A DNA stretch of 64,000 nucleotides from JAGNKE01 sp964583335 (GTDB lineage: Bacteria > Pseudomonadota > Alphaproteobacteria > Micavibrionales > Micavibrionaceae). A program made the translations under genes and the position numbers. Below are positions 33,952 to 42,436 of the stretch, piece after piece. The stretch spans positions 372,001 to 436,000 of the forward strand of contig CAZOVG010000001.1 of assembly GCA_964583335.1 (NCBI GenBank), given 5' to 3'. Below the pieces are notes generated by a model. The model was not told the origin of the DNA. It saw only the letters and a program-made list of their open reading frames with translations, and made no database searches. The stretch's first letter is position 1. Every line of letters starts with the position of its first letter.

Positions 33952-35076
33952 ATGGGCAAATTCAGTAAAACTCTTGATTCTCTTAAAACGCAGGGCCGAT
34001 ACCGGAGCTTGGCGCTGCCGGACGGGGTGGACCTGACCTCAAACGATTATCTCGGCATGGCGGCGCATCCGGCGCTGCGGCGGGCGGCCATCGAGGCGCT
34101 TGAGGGCGGACTTGATCTTGGCGCGGCGGGTTCGCGTCTTTTGCGCGGGCATATGCAGGCGCATGCCGAGCTTGAGTCTTACGCGGCGGATTATTTCGGG
34201 GCGGAGCGCGCGCTTTATTTTTCCAGCGGGTTTCAGGCGAATCTCGCGTTGTTTACAGGGCTGCCGGACCGGCACGACGCTGTGATCTACGATTCGCTCG
34301 TCCATGCGAGCGTGCGGGACGGTTTGCAGGCGGGAAAGGCGCGGGCGATCAAGTTCGCGCATAACGACCTCAACGATCTGGAAGACAAGATCAAGCTTGC
34401 GCGCGATCAGGCGCAAAGTCTCTTCATTGCTGTGGAGTCGGTTTATTCGATGGACGGCGATGTCGCGCCTTTGCCCGAGATCATGGCTCTGGCGCGGCGT
34501 TTTGACGCCGTTCTGATCGTCGATGAGGCGCATGCAAGCGGGATTTACGGTGAACGCGGGCGGGGCTTGTGTTGGGACATTATTCAGGCGCAGGGCTATG
34601 AGAAGCTGATCACCCTGCATACCTGCGGGAAGGCGATCGGCGTTGCGGGCGGCTTGGTGTGTGCGCAGGCGGAGGTGATCGATTACATCATCAACTGCGC
34701 CCGGCCGTTTATTTATTCGACCGCGCCAATGCCGTTGCAGGCGCTGCTGGTGCGGAAATCGCTTGAGATTCTGGATACGCAAGACGGGCAGGCGCGACGT
34801 GCGCGGCTGCTTGAGATTTGCGCGCGGGCCAAGGTTTTACTGGGCGGCCCGGGGACGCAGATCGTTCCGGTCATTCTGGGCGGGGATGAACGCGCGGTCG
34901 CGGTCGCGCGGGCCTTGCAAGCCGAAGGGTTCGATGTGCGGGCGATCCGTCCGCCGAGCGTGCCGGAAGGGACGGCGCGGCTTCGGGTTTCCCTGAGTTC
35001 GGAGCTGGCGGTCGATGATCTGGAGCGGTTTGCGGCGTTGCTCGCGCCGCATCTCACGCAGGAGCGGGCGGCATGA
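33952..35076 (+). CDS. bioF: 8-amino-7-oxononanoate synthase
   Basis: 374 residues, a fold-type I PLP enzyme. Visible: SNDYLGMAAHP, GAAGSRLLRGH, FSSGFQANLALF, the Asp-Glu-Ala-His in VDEAHASGIYGERGRG, and the PLP Lys in HTCGKAIGVAGG. It joins pimeloyl-ACP (or -CoA) and L-alanine with loss of CO2, giving KAPA. Start 39 bases after bioB. Its last four bases overlap the bioD start (ATGA), so they are translationally coupled. Slightly shorter than E. coli BioF (384). Confidence 0.96.
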   Translation: MGKFSKTLDSLKTQGRYRSLALPDGVDLTSNDYLGMAAHPALRRAAIEALEGGLDLGAAGSRLLRGHMQAHAELESYAADYFGAERALYFSSGFQANLALFTGLPDRHDAVIYDSLVHASVRDGLQAGKARAIKFAHNDLNDLEDKIKLARDQAQSLFIAVESVYSMDGDVAPLPEIMALARRFDAVLIVDEAHASGIYGERGRGLCWDIIQAQGYEKLITLHTCGKAIGVAGGLVCAQAEVIDYIINCARPFIYSTAPMPLQALLVRKSLEILDTQDGQARRARLLEICARAKVLLGGPGTQIVPVILGGDERAVAVARALQAEGFDVRAIRPPSVPEGTARLRVSLSSELAVDDLERFAALLAPHLTQERAA

Positions 35077-35711
35077 GCAAGCGGTTCGTCATCTCCGGAA
35101 CGGATACGGATGCGGGGAAGACGGTTTTTTCCGCCGCGCTGATGCTGGGTCTTGCAAAGGCGCATTACTGGAAGCCCTTGCAGTCGGGCGTGAGCGAGGG
35201 CGTCGATACCAAGACCGTACAGACTCTGACCGGATTGCCCAAGGAGCGGTTTTTTCCCGAAGCCTATATTTTCAGCGAGCCGCTCTCGCCGCACCGCGCG
35301 GCGGAGATCGACGGGACGGAGGTCGACATGAGCCGCTTGTCGGCGGAACGGATTCCCGATGCGGACGGGCCGTTGCTGATCGAGGGCGCGGGCGGGCTGA
35401 TGGTTCCGGTCACGCGCAAGAATTTGCAGATCAATCTTTATCAGACATGGCAGATTCCGGTCATTCTGGTGGCGCGGACGGGGCTGGGGACGATCAACCA
35501 CACGCTGCTCTCCGTCGAGGCGCTTCTGGCGCGGAAAATCCCGGTGCAGGGCATCGCGTTCAACGGCCCGGAGAACGACGACAATATGCGCACGATTGCG
35601 GAGCTGTGCAAGGTCAAGGTGCTGGGGCGGCTGCCGAGGCTGGAGACGCTCAACGCGGCGACGTTGAAAGCGGCGTTCGCGGAGCATTTCAGGGTGGAGG
35701 ATTTTGTTTGA
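35073..35711 (+). CDS. bioD: dethiobiotin synthetase
   Basis: 212 residues. P-loop GTDTDAGKTVFSAAL near the N-terminus, the substrate Lys in HYWKPLQSG, and the ATP/Mg element LIEGAGGLMVPV. It carboxylates and closes DAPA to dethiobiotin using ATP. Overlaps bioF by four bases and bioA by four bases. The order B-F-D-A is common in alphaproteobacteria. Confidence 0.96.
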   Translation: MSKRFVISGTDTDAGKTVFSAALMLGLAKAHYWKPLQSGVSEGVDTKTVQTLTGLPKERFFPEAYIFSEPLSPHRAAEIDGTEVDMSRLSAERIPDADGPLLIEGAGGLMVPVTRKNLQINLYQTWQIPVILVARTGLGTINHTLLSVEALLARKIPVQGIAFNGPENDDNMRTIAELCKVKVLGRLPRLETLNAATLKAAFAEHFRVEDFV

Positions 35712-37000
35712 GACAAAAAACCTCCCCCCTTTGGCATCCGTTCACGCAGCACGGCTTGCAGCAGGAGATCATTCCGGTCGAGCGGGCGGAAGGCGCGTAT
35801 CTCTATACACAGGACGGGCGGCGGATCATTGATGCGATCTCCTCGTGGTGGGTGGTGACGCACGGGCATTGCCACCCCAAAATCGTCGAGGCGGTGCGCG
35901 AGCAGGCGGGCAGGTTGGATCAGGTCATCTTCGCGGGGTTCACGCACGAGCCGGCAGAGCGGCTGGGCGAGAAGCTCCTGAGATTCGCGCCGGAGGGTCT
36001 GTCGCATGTTTTCTATTCCGACAGCGGATCGACCGCCGTCGAGGTCGCGCTCAAGATGGCGATCGGATATTGGGCGCAAACGGGCAAGGCGCGGCGCAAG
36101 GTTCTGGCGCTCGAAGGCGGCTATCACGGGGATACGTTCGGGGCGATGTCGGCGGGCTCGCGCAGCGTCTATAGCCGCGTGTACGAGCCTTTCCTGTTTG
36201 AGGTGACGCATCTGCCGTTTCCGGCTGCTGAGCAAGAGGGCAAGACGCTGGAGGCGCTAGAGGTGTTTCTCAAGGCGCACGGGCAGGATACGGCAGCATT
36301 TATATTCGAGCCGCTGGTTCTGGGCGCGGGCGGGATGTTGTTTTATACGCCGGAGGTTCTTGGGCGGATGGCGGCGCTCTGCCGAAGCTATGGGGTGCTG
36401 TTGATCGCGGACGAGGTGATGACCGGATTTGGCCGCACGGGCACGATGTTCGCCTGTGAGCAGGCGGGGTTCGCGCCGGACCTTATGTGTCTCTCCAAGG
36501 GGCTGACTGGCGGCTTCCTGCCGATGGGGGCGACGTTGGCGACCGAAGCCATTTACAGGGCGTTTTATCACACGGACCGGGCGAAGATGTTTTTCCATTC
36601 GACCTCGTTCACCGGAAACCCGCTTTCATGCGCGGCGGCGCTGGCCTCGCTCGAAATCTGGGAGGCGGAGCCGGTTGCGGCGCGGATCGCGGTGATCACG
36701 CAGGCCCATCAGGCGGCTGCGGCGCGGTTCATGGGGCGGGGGGATGTCGAGAACGCCCGGGTTCTGGGCTGTATCCTCGCGCTGGATATCCGCGAGGTCA
36801 CGCAAGGCTATCTGTCTGAAATCCAGCCCTTTTTATATAAAACCCTGATGTCGCGCGGGGTTCTCTTGCGCCCGCTGGGCAACACCGTCTATATTTTGCC
36901 TCCGTACTGTGTAACCGCCAACGATCTGGACACGATCTATGAGTGCATCGATTTCGCCCTGGACCGCCTCGGGCATGAGAGACGAAAACAAGCGGTTTGA
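35708..37000 (+). CDS. bioA: adenosylmethionine-8-amino-7-oxononanoate aminotransferase
   Basis: 430 residues if started at the TTG at 35708, which overlaps the bioD stop (TTGA) and sits behind GGTGGAGG. No closer ATG is possible because PLWHPFTQHG, the conserved family start, begins seven residues in. Further: SSWWVVTHGH, FYSDSGSTAVEVALKMA, ADEVMTGFGRTG, and the PLP Lys in CLSKGLTGGFLPMG. It uses S-adenosylmethionine as amino donor to make DAPA from KAPA. The next gene, a ferritin-like protein, begins 26 bases before its stop. Confidence 0.96.
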   Translation: MRQKTSPLWHPFTQHGLQQEIIPVERAEGAYLYTQDGRRIIDAISSWWVVTHGHCHPKIVEAVREQAGRLDQVIFAGFTHEPAERLGEKLLRFAPEGLSHVFYSDSGSTAVEVALKMAIGYWAQTGKARRKVLALEGGYHGDTFGAMSAGSRSVYSRVYEPFLFEVTHLPFPAAEQEGKTLEALEVFLKAHGQDTAAFIFEPLVLGAGGMLFYTPEVLGRMAALCRSYGVLLIADEVMTGFGRTGTMFACEQAGFAPDLMCLSKGLTGGFLPMGATLATEAIYRAFYHTDRAKMFFHSTSFTGNPLSCAAALASLEIWEAEPVAARIAVITQAHQAAAARFMGRGDVENARVLGCILALDIREVTQGYLSEIQPFLYKTLMSRGVLLRPLGNTVYILPPYCVTANDLDTIYECIDFALDRLGHERRKQAV

Positions 37001-37583
37001 AGCGCCTGTTCGGGCGTTTCTAGAAGCGATCGTGCGCGACCCCGCTGCCCATGCGCGGTTCATGAACATGCTTTCGATGCTTGAGCATATGGGCAGCCGT
37101 AAGATCATGCTCTCGCAGATGAACCGCACGTTGACCGAGGAAACGCTTTCGCATCTTTCCGAAGAGGCCCGCCATGCCTATTTCTTCAAGCGCCATGCGG
37201 AGCGGATCGGCGGGGAGAAGCTGGACGGGTTTACCGACGAGAACGCGATGTGCCGGATTCCGGCGGCGATGTATTTCGGGCGGCTGGATGCGGGGATCAG
37301 CAAGGAGGTCGGCGACGAGGCCGCCTATCAGTGGGTTTCTCTGATCATCGAATTGCGGGCGTGCTGGCTTTACGAGATTTATCAGGAGGTTCTGGAAGGG
37401 GCGGACGTAGCGCTCTCGCTCAAGGCGCTCTTGGCGGAAGAGGACCAGCATCTGGCGGATATGTTCGCGCAGTGCGGCGGGCGGCATGATTTGCTCAAGA
37501 AGCTCAGCGCTTATGAAACGGCGCTGTTTGCCAAATTCTGGGCCTTGCTTGAGCAAGAGCTTCCCGCAAGGCAGGCGGCCTGA
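36975..37583 (+). CDS. ferritin-like diiron protein coupled to bioA
   Basis: 202 residues from the ATG at 36975, inside the end of bioA. Mostly helical. The residues expected of a four-helix diiron carboxylate centre are all there in order: Glu37 (SMLEHMG), Glu64-x-x-His67 (SEEARHAYFF), Glu126 (SLIIELRAC) or Glu134, and Glu156-x-x-His159 (AEEDQHLADMF). The spacing, E / ExxH / E / ExxH with 27-60 residues between, is that of ferritin-like oxidases and hydroxylases. None of the standard pimeloyl genes (bioC, bioH, bioI) is in the window. It may act in making or protecting a biotin precursor; that is inference from position. I know no named bio gene for it. Confidence 0.75.
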   Translation: MRDENKRFEAPVRAFLEAIVRDPAAHARFMNMLSMLEHMGSRKIMLSQMNRTLTEETLSHLSEEARHAYFFKRHAERIGGEKLDGFTDENAMCRIPAAMYFGRLDAGISKEVGDEAAYQWVSLIIELRACWLYEIYQEVLEGADVALSLKALLAEEDQHLADMFAQCGGRHDLLKKLSAYETALFAKFWALLEQELPARQAA

Positions 37584-37585
37584 TC

Positions 37586-37921
37586 ATGTCCGACGCGATC
37601 AAGCCCACCATTCAATCCATCAGTGCGGAAGTGCGCTCCGAGCTGTCTTCCTATTTTCAGGAACTGGCGTCCGAATTCGGAGAAGAGGCCGTGCAGCCCG
37701 AGCGTTCCTTGCGGGCCGTCGAGGTTTTTCTGGCTGCGGCGGCCAACCATCCGCAGGAGGATATCATCGCGGCGTTCGCGGATGTTCGCACGCCCGATGA
37801 GGTCGCCGCGCTCTATCAGGAAGCCTGGGCCAACATCAACGGCGACAATAAATTGTTCCTTCAGGTCATGGGCGCGGCCCGTGCGCTCGAGATCAAACCC
37901 GAGCAGATGGGCTTTGGTTAA
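37586..37921 (+). CDS. small helical protein, last gene of bio operon
   Basis: 111 residues, starting two bases after the diiron protein gene. Helical and acidic (SAEVRSELSSYFQELASEFGEEAV, ALYQEAWANINGDNKLFLQVMGAARALEI). No Cys, signal peptide or membrane segment. I do not recognise a family. Tight spacing argues for a functional tie with the diiron protein, for example a partner or carrier; nothing like the Ser of an acyl carrier protein (DSL) is visible. Confidence 0.65.
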   Translation: MSDAIKPTIQSISAEVRSELSSYFQELASEFGEEAVQPERSLRAVEVFLAAAANHPQEDIIAAFADVRTPDEVAALYQEAWANINGDNKLFLQVMGAARALEIKPEQMGFG

Positions 37922-38031
37922 TTTTTTTATGAATATCGTGACTCCGGCGGCTTTAGGGGCTTTATCCCGCGTTTGCGGCTGTGCTAAGCTTTAATCACTT
38001 CGTAAAAATTTGAATCAGACGGGATTTCGCC

Positions 38032-39147
38032 ATGAAGTTTGTCATTGACCGCGCAGCGCTCCTGAGATCGTTGAACCATGTGCAGAGCGCCGTCGAGCGC
38101 CGGAACACCATTCCTATTCTGTCCAACGTGCTGATGAAGGCGGACAAGGGGACGCTCAGCCTCTCCACGACCGATATGGACATGGAGATCAACGAGGCTG
38201 TGGCCGCGACCGTGCCGCAGAAGGGTGCGACGACCGCCCCGGCCCAGACGCTTTATGACATTATCCGCAAGCTTCCCGACAGTTCGCAGGTCGAGGTGAT
38301 CCTGAATAAGGACGGCACCCAGATGACCGTGCAGGCCGGGCGTTCCGATTTTAAGTTGAGCTGTTTGCCCGTGTCGGATTTTCCGGAAATATCGGTCGGT
38401 GAGTTGCCGGTCTCGTTTTCGGTTCCGGCGGCCGAGCTGCGGGCTCTGATCGACCGCACGCGATTTGCGATGTCAACCGAGGAAACCCGCTATTACCTGA
38501 ACGGGATTTTCGTGCACGAGGCGGAAAGCAACGGTCTTCCCGTCCTGCGGGCGGTGGCCACGGACGGGCATCGTCTGGCGCGTTTCGAGATGCCGTTGCC
38601 GGAAGGGGCGGCGGGCATGCCCGGCGTGATTATTCCGCGCAAGACGGTGGGCGAGCTTCGCAAGCTGATCGACGAGGCGGCCGACATGATTAAAATTTCG
38701 CTGTCCGAGAACAAGATCCGGTTCTCGTTCGACCATATCGTTCTGACCTCCAAGCTGATCGACGGGACGTTCCCCGACTATCAACGCGTGATCCCGCAAG
38801 GGAACGACAAGGTGATCGAGGTCGATCCGAAAGTCTTCACCGGCGCGATCGACCGGGTTTCCACGATTTCCGACGGAAAGTCGCGCGCGGTTAAGATCGC
38901 GCTGCGCGGCAAGCAGATGACACTTTCGGCCAGTTCCCCGGAATCGGGAAGCGCGACGGAGGAGATGGAAGTCAACGGCGACACGACTTTGGAGATCGGC
39001 TTCAACGCCAAGTATCTTCTGGATATTACCTCGCAGATCTACGGGGACGGTTGCCGCATGACGATGGCAGATTCGGCCAGCCCGACGATTTTCCAGGATA
39101 ACGGCGATCCCAGTGCCCTTTATGTTTTAATGCCGCTGCGGGTTTGA
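38032..39147 (+). CDS. dnaN: DNA polymerase III beta subunit (sliding clamp)
   Basis: 371 residues, starting MKFVIDRAALLRSLNHVQSAVERRNTIPILSNVL, and ending in the family motif YVLMPLRV, which forms the protein-binding pocket. Between lie HLARFE-like (GHRLARFEM) and KTVGELRKL segments. Dimeric ring that tethers Pol III to DNA. Separated from dnaA by the NUDIX and bio genes and from recF by a minus-strand gene. A 9-bp hairpin overlaps the stop. Confidence 0.98.
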   Translation: MKFVIDRAALLRSLNHVQSAVERRNTIPILSNVLMKADKGTLSLSTTDMDMEINEAVAATVPQKGATTAPAQTLYDIIRKLPDSSQVEVILNKDGTQMTVQAGRSDFKLSCLPVSDFPEISVGELPVSFSVPAAELRALIDRTRFAMSTEETRYYLNGIFVHEAESNGLPVLRAVATDGHRLARFEMPLPEGAAGMPGVIIPRKTVGELRKLIDEAADMIKISLSENKIRFSFDHIVLTSKLIDGTFPDYQRVIPQGNDKVIEVDPKVFTGAIDRVSTISDGKSRAVKIALRGKQMTLSASSPESGSATEEMEVNGDTTLEIGFNAKYLLDITSQIYGDGCRMTMADSASPTIFQDNGDPSALYVLMPLRV

Positions 39148-39159
39148 CCGAGCGGCATT
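39129..39159 (+). terminator. hairpin at the end of dnaN
   Basis: Arms AATGCCGCT (39129-39137) and AGCGGCATT (39151-39159) with a 13-base loop holding the stop codon. No T run follows, so termination is uncertain. Confidence 0.35.
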
Positions 39160-39194
39160 AAACGTAATGTCTTCCCAAGCAAGCCTTGGCGGTT

Positions 39195-39797
39195 TTAATT
39201 TGTGCCCGGGGCGGGTCCTTCGGGCTTGACGATTTCCACAACAGGTGTGGTTTTTCCGGCCTCGAACGTGATCTTGGCGACCGGTTTGCCGTCGTCATAG
39301 CAGGTCGCGACGTATGTTTGTGTCGGGGCGTTTGTCGTGCCTCTTCCGGCCGGTGCTGTGCGTTCGCGGGTTCTTCCTGCTGGTTGGCCGGATGCTCCGG
39401 CGCTCGTCACAAATGTATTTGAAATGTTGAGACAGTCTTCGACGGTTCCGATGCGGACCGGTCCGGTCACAGGAGTCGTTGTTGTCGCCGTTGCGGTTTC
39501 ATTTGTCGTGGCCGTGCGTCCGCCCGTGCGTCCGCCTGTTCTACCGCCACCTTGTTGATCTCCGGCTGCGACGCTCTCTCTTCTGCTGCCGCGCGTGACT
39601 TCGGGCTGCGCAGCTGGTGTTCCCTCAGGGGCAGAGGCGCGATTGAAGACTACGCGCCCATCGGTCGTGGTGATGGAGATGCTGTCCGCCTCGATGGCTT
39701 TCAGGTCCACAGCCTGTTTATCCTGGCCAAGCGCAGACGTGGAAAGAAAAATGCTCAAACCTGCGGCGGTGACGAACTCTTTTAATTTATTGCCCAT
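39195..39797 (-). CDS. secreted low-complexity protein with GGRT repeats
   Basis: 200 residues. Signal peptide of about 25 residues ending in ALG. The centre (about 78-105) is low complexity: three GGRT units in a row, then a Thr/Ala-rich run. Two Cys flank a C-terminal domain (EDCLNISN and ATCYDDGKP) with the phrase VAKITFEAGKTTPVVEIV. The Cys pair probably forms a disulfide in the periplasm. Ribosome binding site GAGGGG. No family recognised. It lies alone between dnaN and recF on the other strand. Confidence 0.65.
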   Translation of the reverse strand: MGNKLKEFVTAAGLSIFLSTSALGQDKQAVDLKAIEADSISITTTDGRVVFNRASAPEGTPAAQPEVTRGSRRESVAAGDQQGGGRTGGRTGGRTATTNETATATTTTPVTGPVRIGTVEDCLNISNTFVTSAGASGQPAGRTRERTAPAGRGTTNAPTQTYVATCYDDGKPVAKITFEAGKTTPVVEIVKPEGPAPGTN

Positions 39798-39933
39798 GAT
39801 AATCCCCTCATATGCTCATTCTCTGAATATTTATATTATATGGAAATAGTATAAACCTGCCTAATCCGTCAAATATATAATTAAACCCATATAATCCGCT
39901 CCCTTTTAGCATATTTCTTCATTAAAAAGAACC

Positions 39934-41055
39934 ATGGCGTGGATTCGGACCCTTAAACTGTCTTCCTTCAGGTCCTATGAAACGGCGGAAATCGCCGATC
40001 TGGGGGCCGGATTGCTGGTTTTCTGCGGCCTGAACGGGGCCGGGAAGACAAATATTCTTGAGGCCGTTTCCCTGCTCTCGCCCGGGCGGGGTTTACGCGG
40101 GGCGCGGCTGAGCGACCTTCAGAGGCAGGGGGATCAGAGCCCTTGGGCGGTTTCCGCCGAAATTCAGACAAAACATGAGGCCGTCCGGCTTGGGACCGGC
40201 ATGGACCCGCAGAAGGGGCCCGAGAAACGTGCGGTGCGGATCAACGGCAAGAACGCCAAGGGGCAGGGCGTGCTGGCGGAGTATGTGTCCTGCGTGTGGC
40301 TGACGCCGCAGATGGACGGGCTGTTTCTTGAGAGCGCGCGGGAGCGGCGGCGGTTTCTGGACCGGCTGGTGTTCGGGTTCGATCCCGGCCATGCGGGGCG
40401 GGTGACGCGCTATGAGAATGCGCTGGCGCAGCGTTCGCGCCTGCTGCGCGAGGGGCGGGCGGATCCGGCCTGGATTTCGGCGCTGGAACAGCAGATGGCC
40501 GAGACGGGCACGGCGATCGCGGCGGCGCGGCTGGATTTTGCGCAGAGGCTGCAGCTCGCCTGCAACGCCGCCGATCATACGCATTTTCCGCGGGCAGAGC
40601 TTTCCGTCACCGGGATGCTGGAGCGCGGTTTATTAGAGCGCAAGGCGCTGGAGGTCGAGGAGGGGTTCCGGCATACGCTTTTGAACAGCCGAGAGCGCGA
40701 CGCGGTGAATGGCGGGGCTGAGGCCGGGCCGCATAAAAGCGATCTCGACGTTTGGTATGCGGCTAAAAATATGCCGGCCGGGCAGTGTTCGACGGGGGAG
40801 CAGAAGGCGCTCCTGACCGGGCTGATCCTCGCGCATGCGCAACTGATCGCCGCCGAGCGGGGAGAGCCGCCGATTGTGTTGCTTGACGAGGTGGCGGCGC
40901 ATCTGGACGAGGGGCGGCGGGCGGCGCTTTACGAGATTTTGGAATCGCTGCGCGCGCAGGTCTGGCTGACCGGGACGGATTCGGGTTTATTTGAAGCCGT
41001 TGCCGATCGCGCGGCGTTTTTTACCGTCAGCGGATCGGTGATTGAGAGAGGATAG
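39934..41055 (+). CDS. recF: DNA replication and repair protein RecF
   Basis: 373 residues. ABC/SMC-type ATPase: Walker A GLNGAGKTNILEAV (about 29-42), the following LLSPGRGLRGA, signature STGEQKALLTGL, Walker B IVLLDEVAAHLD. With RecO and RecR it loads RecA at single-stranded gaps. The insertion between Walker A and signature is of normal size without a long coiled coil, as in RecF. The BKACE gene starts five bases downstream. Confidence 0.97.
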   Translation: MAWIRTLKLSSFRSYETAEIADLGAGLLVFCGLNGAGKTNILEAVSLLSPGRGLRGARLSDLQRQGDQSPWAVSAEIQTKHEAVRLGTGMDPQKGPEKRAVRINGKNAKGQGVLAEYVSCVWLTPQMDGLFLESARERRRFLDRLVFGFDPGHAGRVTRYENALAQRSRLLREGRADPAWISALEQQMAETGTAIAAARLDFAQRLQLACNAADHTHFPRAELSVTGMLERGLLERKALEVEEGFRHTLLNSRERDAVNGGAEAGPHKSDLDVWYAAKNMPAGQCSTGEQKALLTGLILAHAQLIAAERGEPPIVLLDEVAAHLDEGRRAALYEILESLRAQVWLTGTDSGLFEAVADRAAFFTVSGSVIERG

Positions 41056-41059
41056 AATT

Positions 41060-41881
41060 ATGGCTCAACCCTGCATCATCACCGTGGCGCTGTGCGGTTC
41101 GGTTCCGCGCAAGGAGCATAACCCGGCCGTGCCGATCAGCGTGGCCGAGCAGGTGGAATCCGCGCACGAGGCGTTCGAGGCGGGGGCTAGCCTCGCGCAT
41201 ATCCACGCGCGGAACCCGGACCAGACGCCCTCGTCCGATCCGGCGTTTTTCGCGGCAGTGCAGGAGGGGCTGAAGAAACATTGCCCCGGCATGATCATTC
41301 AATTTTCCACGGGCGGGCGGGGCCGCGCGATGGAGGAGCGCGGATCGATGCTTCATCACAGGCCGGATATGGCGTCGCTGGCCACGGGGTCGGTGAATTT
41401 CCCGACGATCGTTTATGCGAACCCGCCGGAGCTGATCGACCATCTGGCCGCAGAGATGATTAAGTATGAGGTCAAGCCGGAGATCGAGATTTTCGATCTG
41501 CATATGCTTTACAACGCCGGGAAGCTGGTGGAGCGGGGGCTTTTGAAGCCGCCCGTGCATGTGCAGTTCGTGTTCGGGATCAAGAACGCGCTGCCCGCCG
41601 AGCGCCGGATTCTGGATTTTTATCTTTCGGAGTTGCCGCGCGTATTGCCCGGCGCGACGTGGACGGCGGCGGGAATCGGCAAGGCGCAGATCGAGGTGAA
41701 CCGCTGGTGTTTAGAGCTAGGCGGGCATTGCCGCACGGGACTGGAGGATAATATCCGGCTGGATGCGGAGACGCTTGCGTCCTCGAATGCCGCGCTGGTC
41801 AAACGTACGGCGGATTTATGCGGGGATTATGGGCGGCGGCCTGCGAGCGTGAAAGAGGCGCGAGAGATTTTGGGTTTGTAG
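41060..41881 (+). CDS. beta-keto acid cleavage enzyme (BKACE family)
   Basis: 273 residues from the ATG at 41060, behind GAGAGAGG. The BKACE (formerly DUF849) TIM barrel is evident: MAQPCIITVALCG, the metal-binding HIHARN with both His, IQFSTGGRG, FDLHMLYNAG and the late acidic ligand in GLEDNIRLD. The family condenses or cleaves beta-keto acids with acetyl-CoA to acetoacetate plus a CoA ester; 3-keto-5-aminohexanoate cleavage of lysine fermentation is the type reaction, but substrates vary and the one here cannot be read off. Four bases separate it from recF, an unusual neighbour. Confidence 0.88.
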   Translation: MAQPCIITVALCGSVPRKEHNPAVPISVAEQVESAHEAFEAGASLAHIHARNPDQTPSSDPAFFAAVQEGLKKHCPGMIIQFSTGGRGRAMEERGSMLHHRPDMASLATGSVNFPTIVYANPPELIDHLAAEMIKYEVKPEIEIFDLHMLYNAGKLVERGLLKPPVHVQFVFGIKNALPAERRILDFYLSELPRVLPGATWTAAGIGKAQIEVNRWCLELGGHCRTGLEDNIRLDAETLASSNAALVKRTADLCGDYGRRPASVKEAREILGL

Positions 41882-41884
41882 GAC

Positions 41885-42436
41885 TTATTGAGGCTTAGGG
41901 TGCTTGAAGTCTTCAGGAACAATCCAGCTGCATCTGCTTTCAATAAATTGAATTACGCCTTGATCATTAAGTATAAGGCTATCCTCGCATTCCATCGTAG
42001 CTTCGAAAGTAGAATTTTCCATATTGTTAGGAATTTTCATTCTGTCTTTTGCCTGAGCGGATTTTCCATCTGGACTGATAGAAACAAACAAAAGTTCATG
42101 ACCAATAGTCTTGAAAACTTCGCTAGATGCGTTCATAGCGTTGTAAATAAATTGCTGCCTATTTGCTTTTGATTCAAATGTTTTAGACAAGGTTCCGTCG
42201 CTTGCGGCAATAGGAGTTTTGTAAGTAACTGTGTAATTTGTATGAGTGTGATTCTCAAGAAAGCTTAAGCGCTTGCCTGTATCATTTTCTATCATCACAA
42301 TCATGGACTGCTTATACAGTTCGCGAACGCTCTCTTCGCTAATTTTATCAAGACTCCAAGCTTGCTGAGCACAGCCTATGGAGAGGGTTGTGCAAAATAA
42401 AAAAATAGAATGTTTCCAAGCAAATTTTCTAAGCAT
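41885..42436 (-). CDS. putative lipoprotein, AT-richer than neighbours
   Basis: 183 residues from the ATG at 42436, which overlaps the gyrB stop. A hydrophobic N-terminus carries LSIGC at about 18-22, a lipobox-like end of signal peptide; a plain signal peptide ending at AWS is the alternative. The mature part has Asp/Glu/Lys-rich segments (NHTHTNYTVTYKTPIAA) and two late Cys (MECEDS, SRCSW). Coding sequence is A/T-rich compared with gyrB and BKACE on either side. No family recognised. Transcribed after gyrB. Confidence 0.65.
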   Translation of the reverse strand: MLRKFAWKHSIFLFCTTLSIGCAQQAWSLDKISEESVRELYKQSMIVMIENDTGKRLSFLENHTHTNYTVTYKTPIAASDGTLSKTFESKANRQQFIYNAMNASSEVFKTIGHELLFVSISPDGKSAQAKDRMKIPNNMENSTFEATMECEDSLILNDQGVIQFIESRCSWIVPEDFKHPKPQ

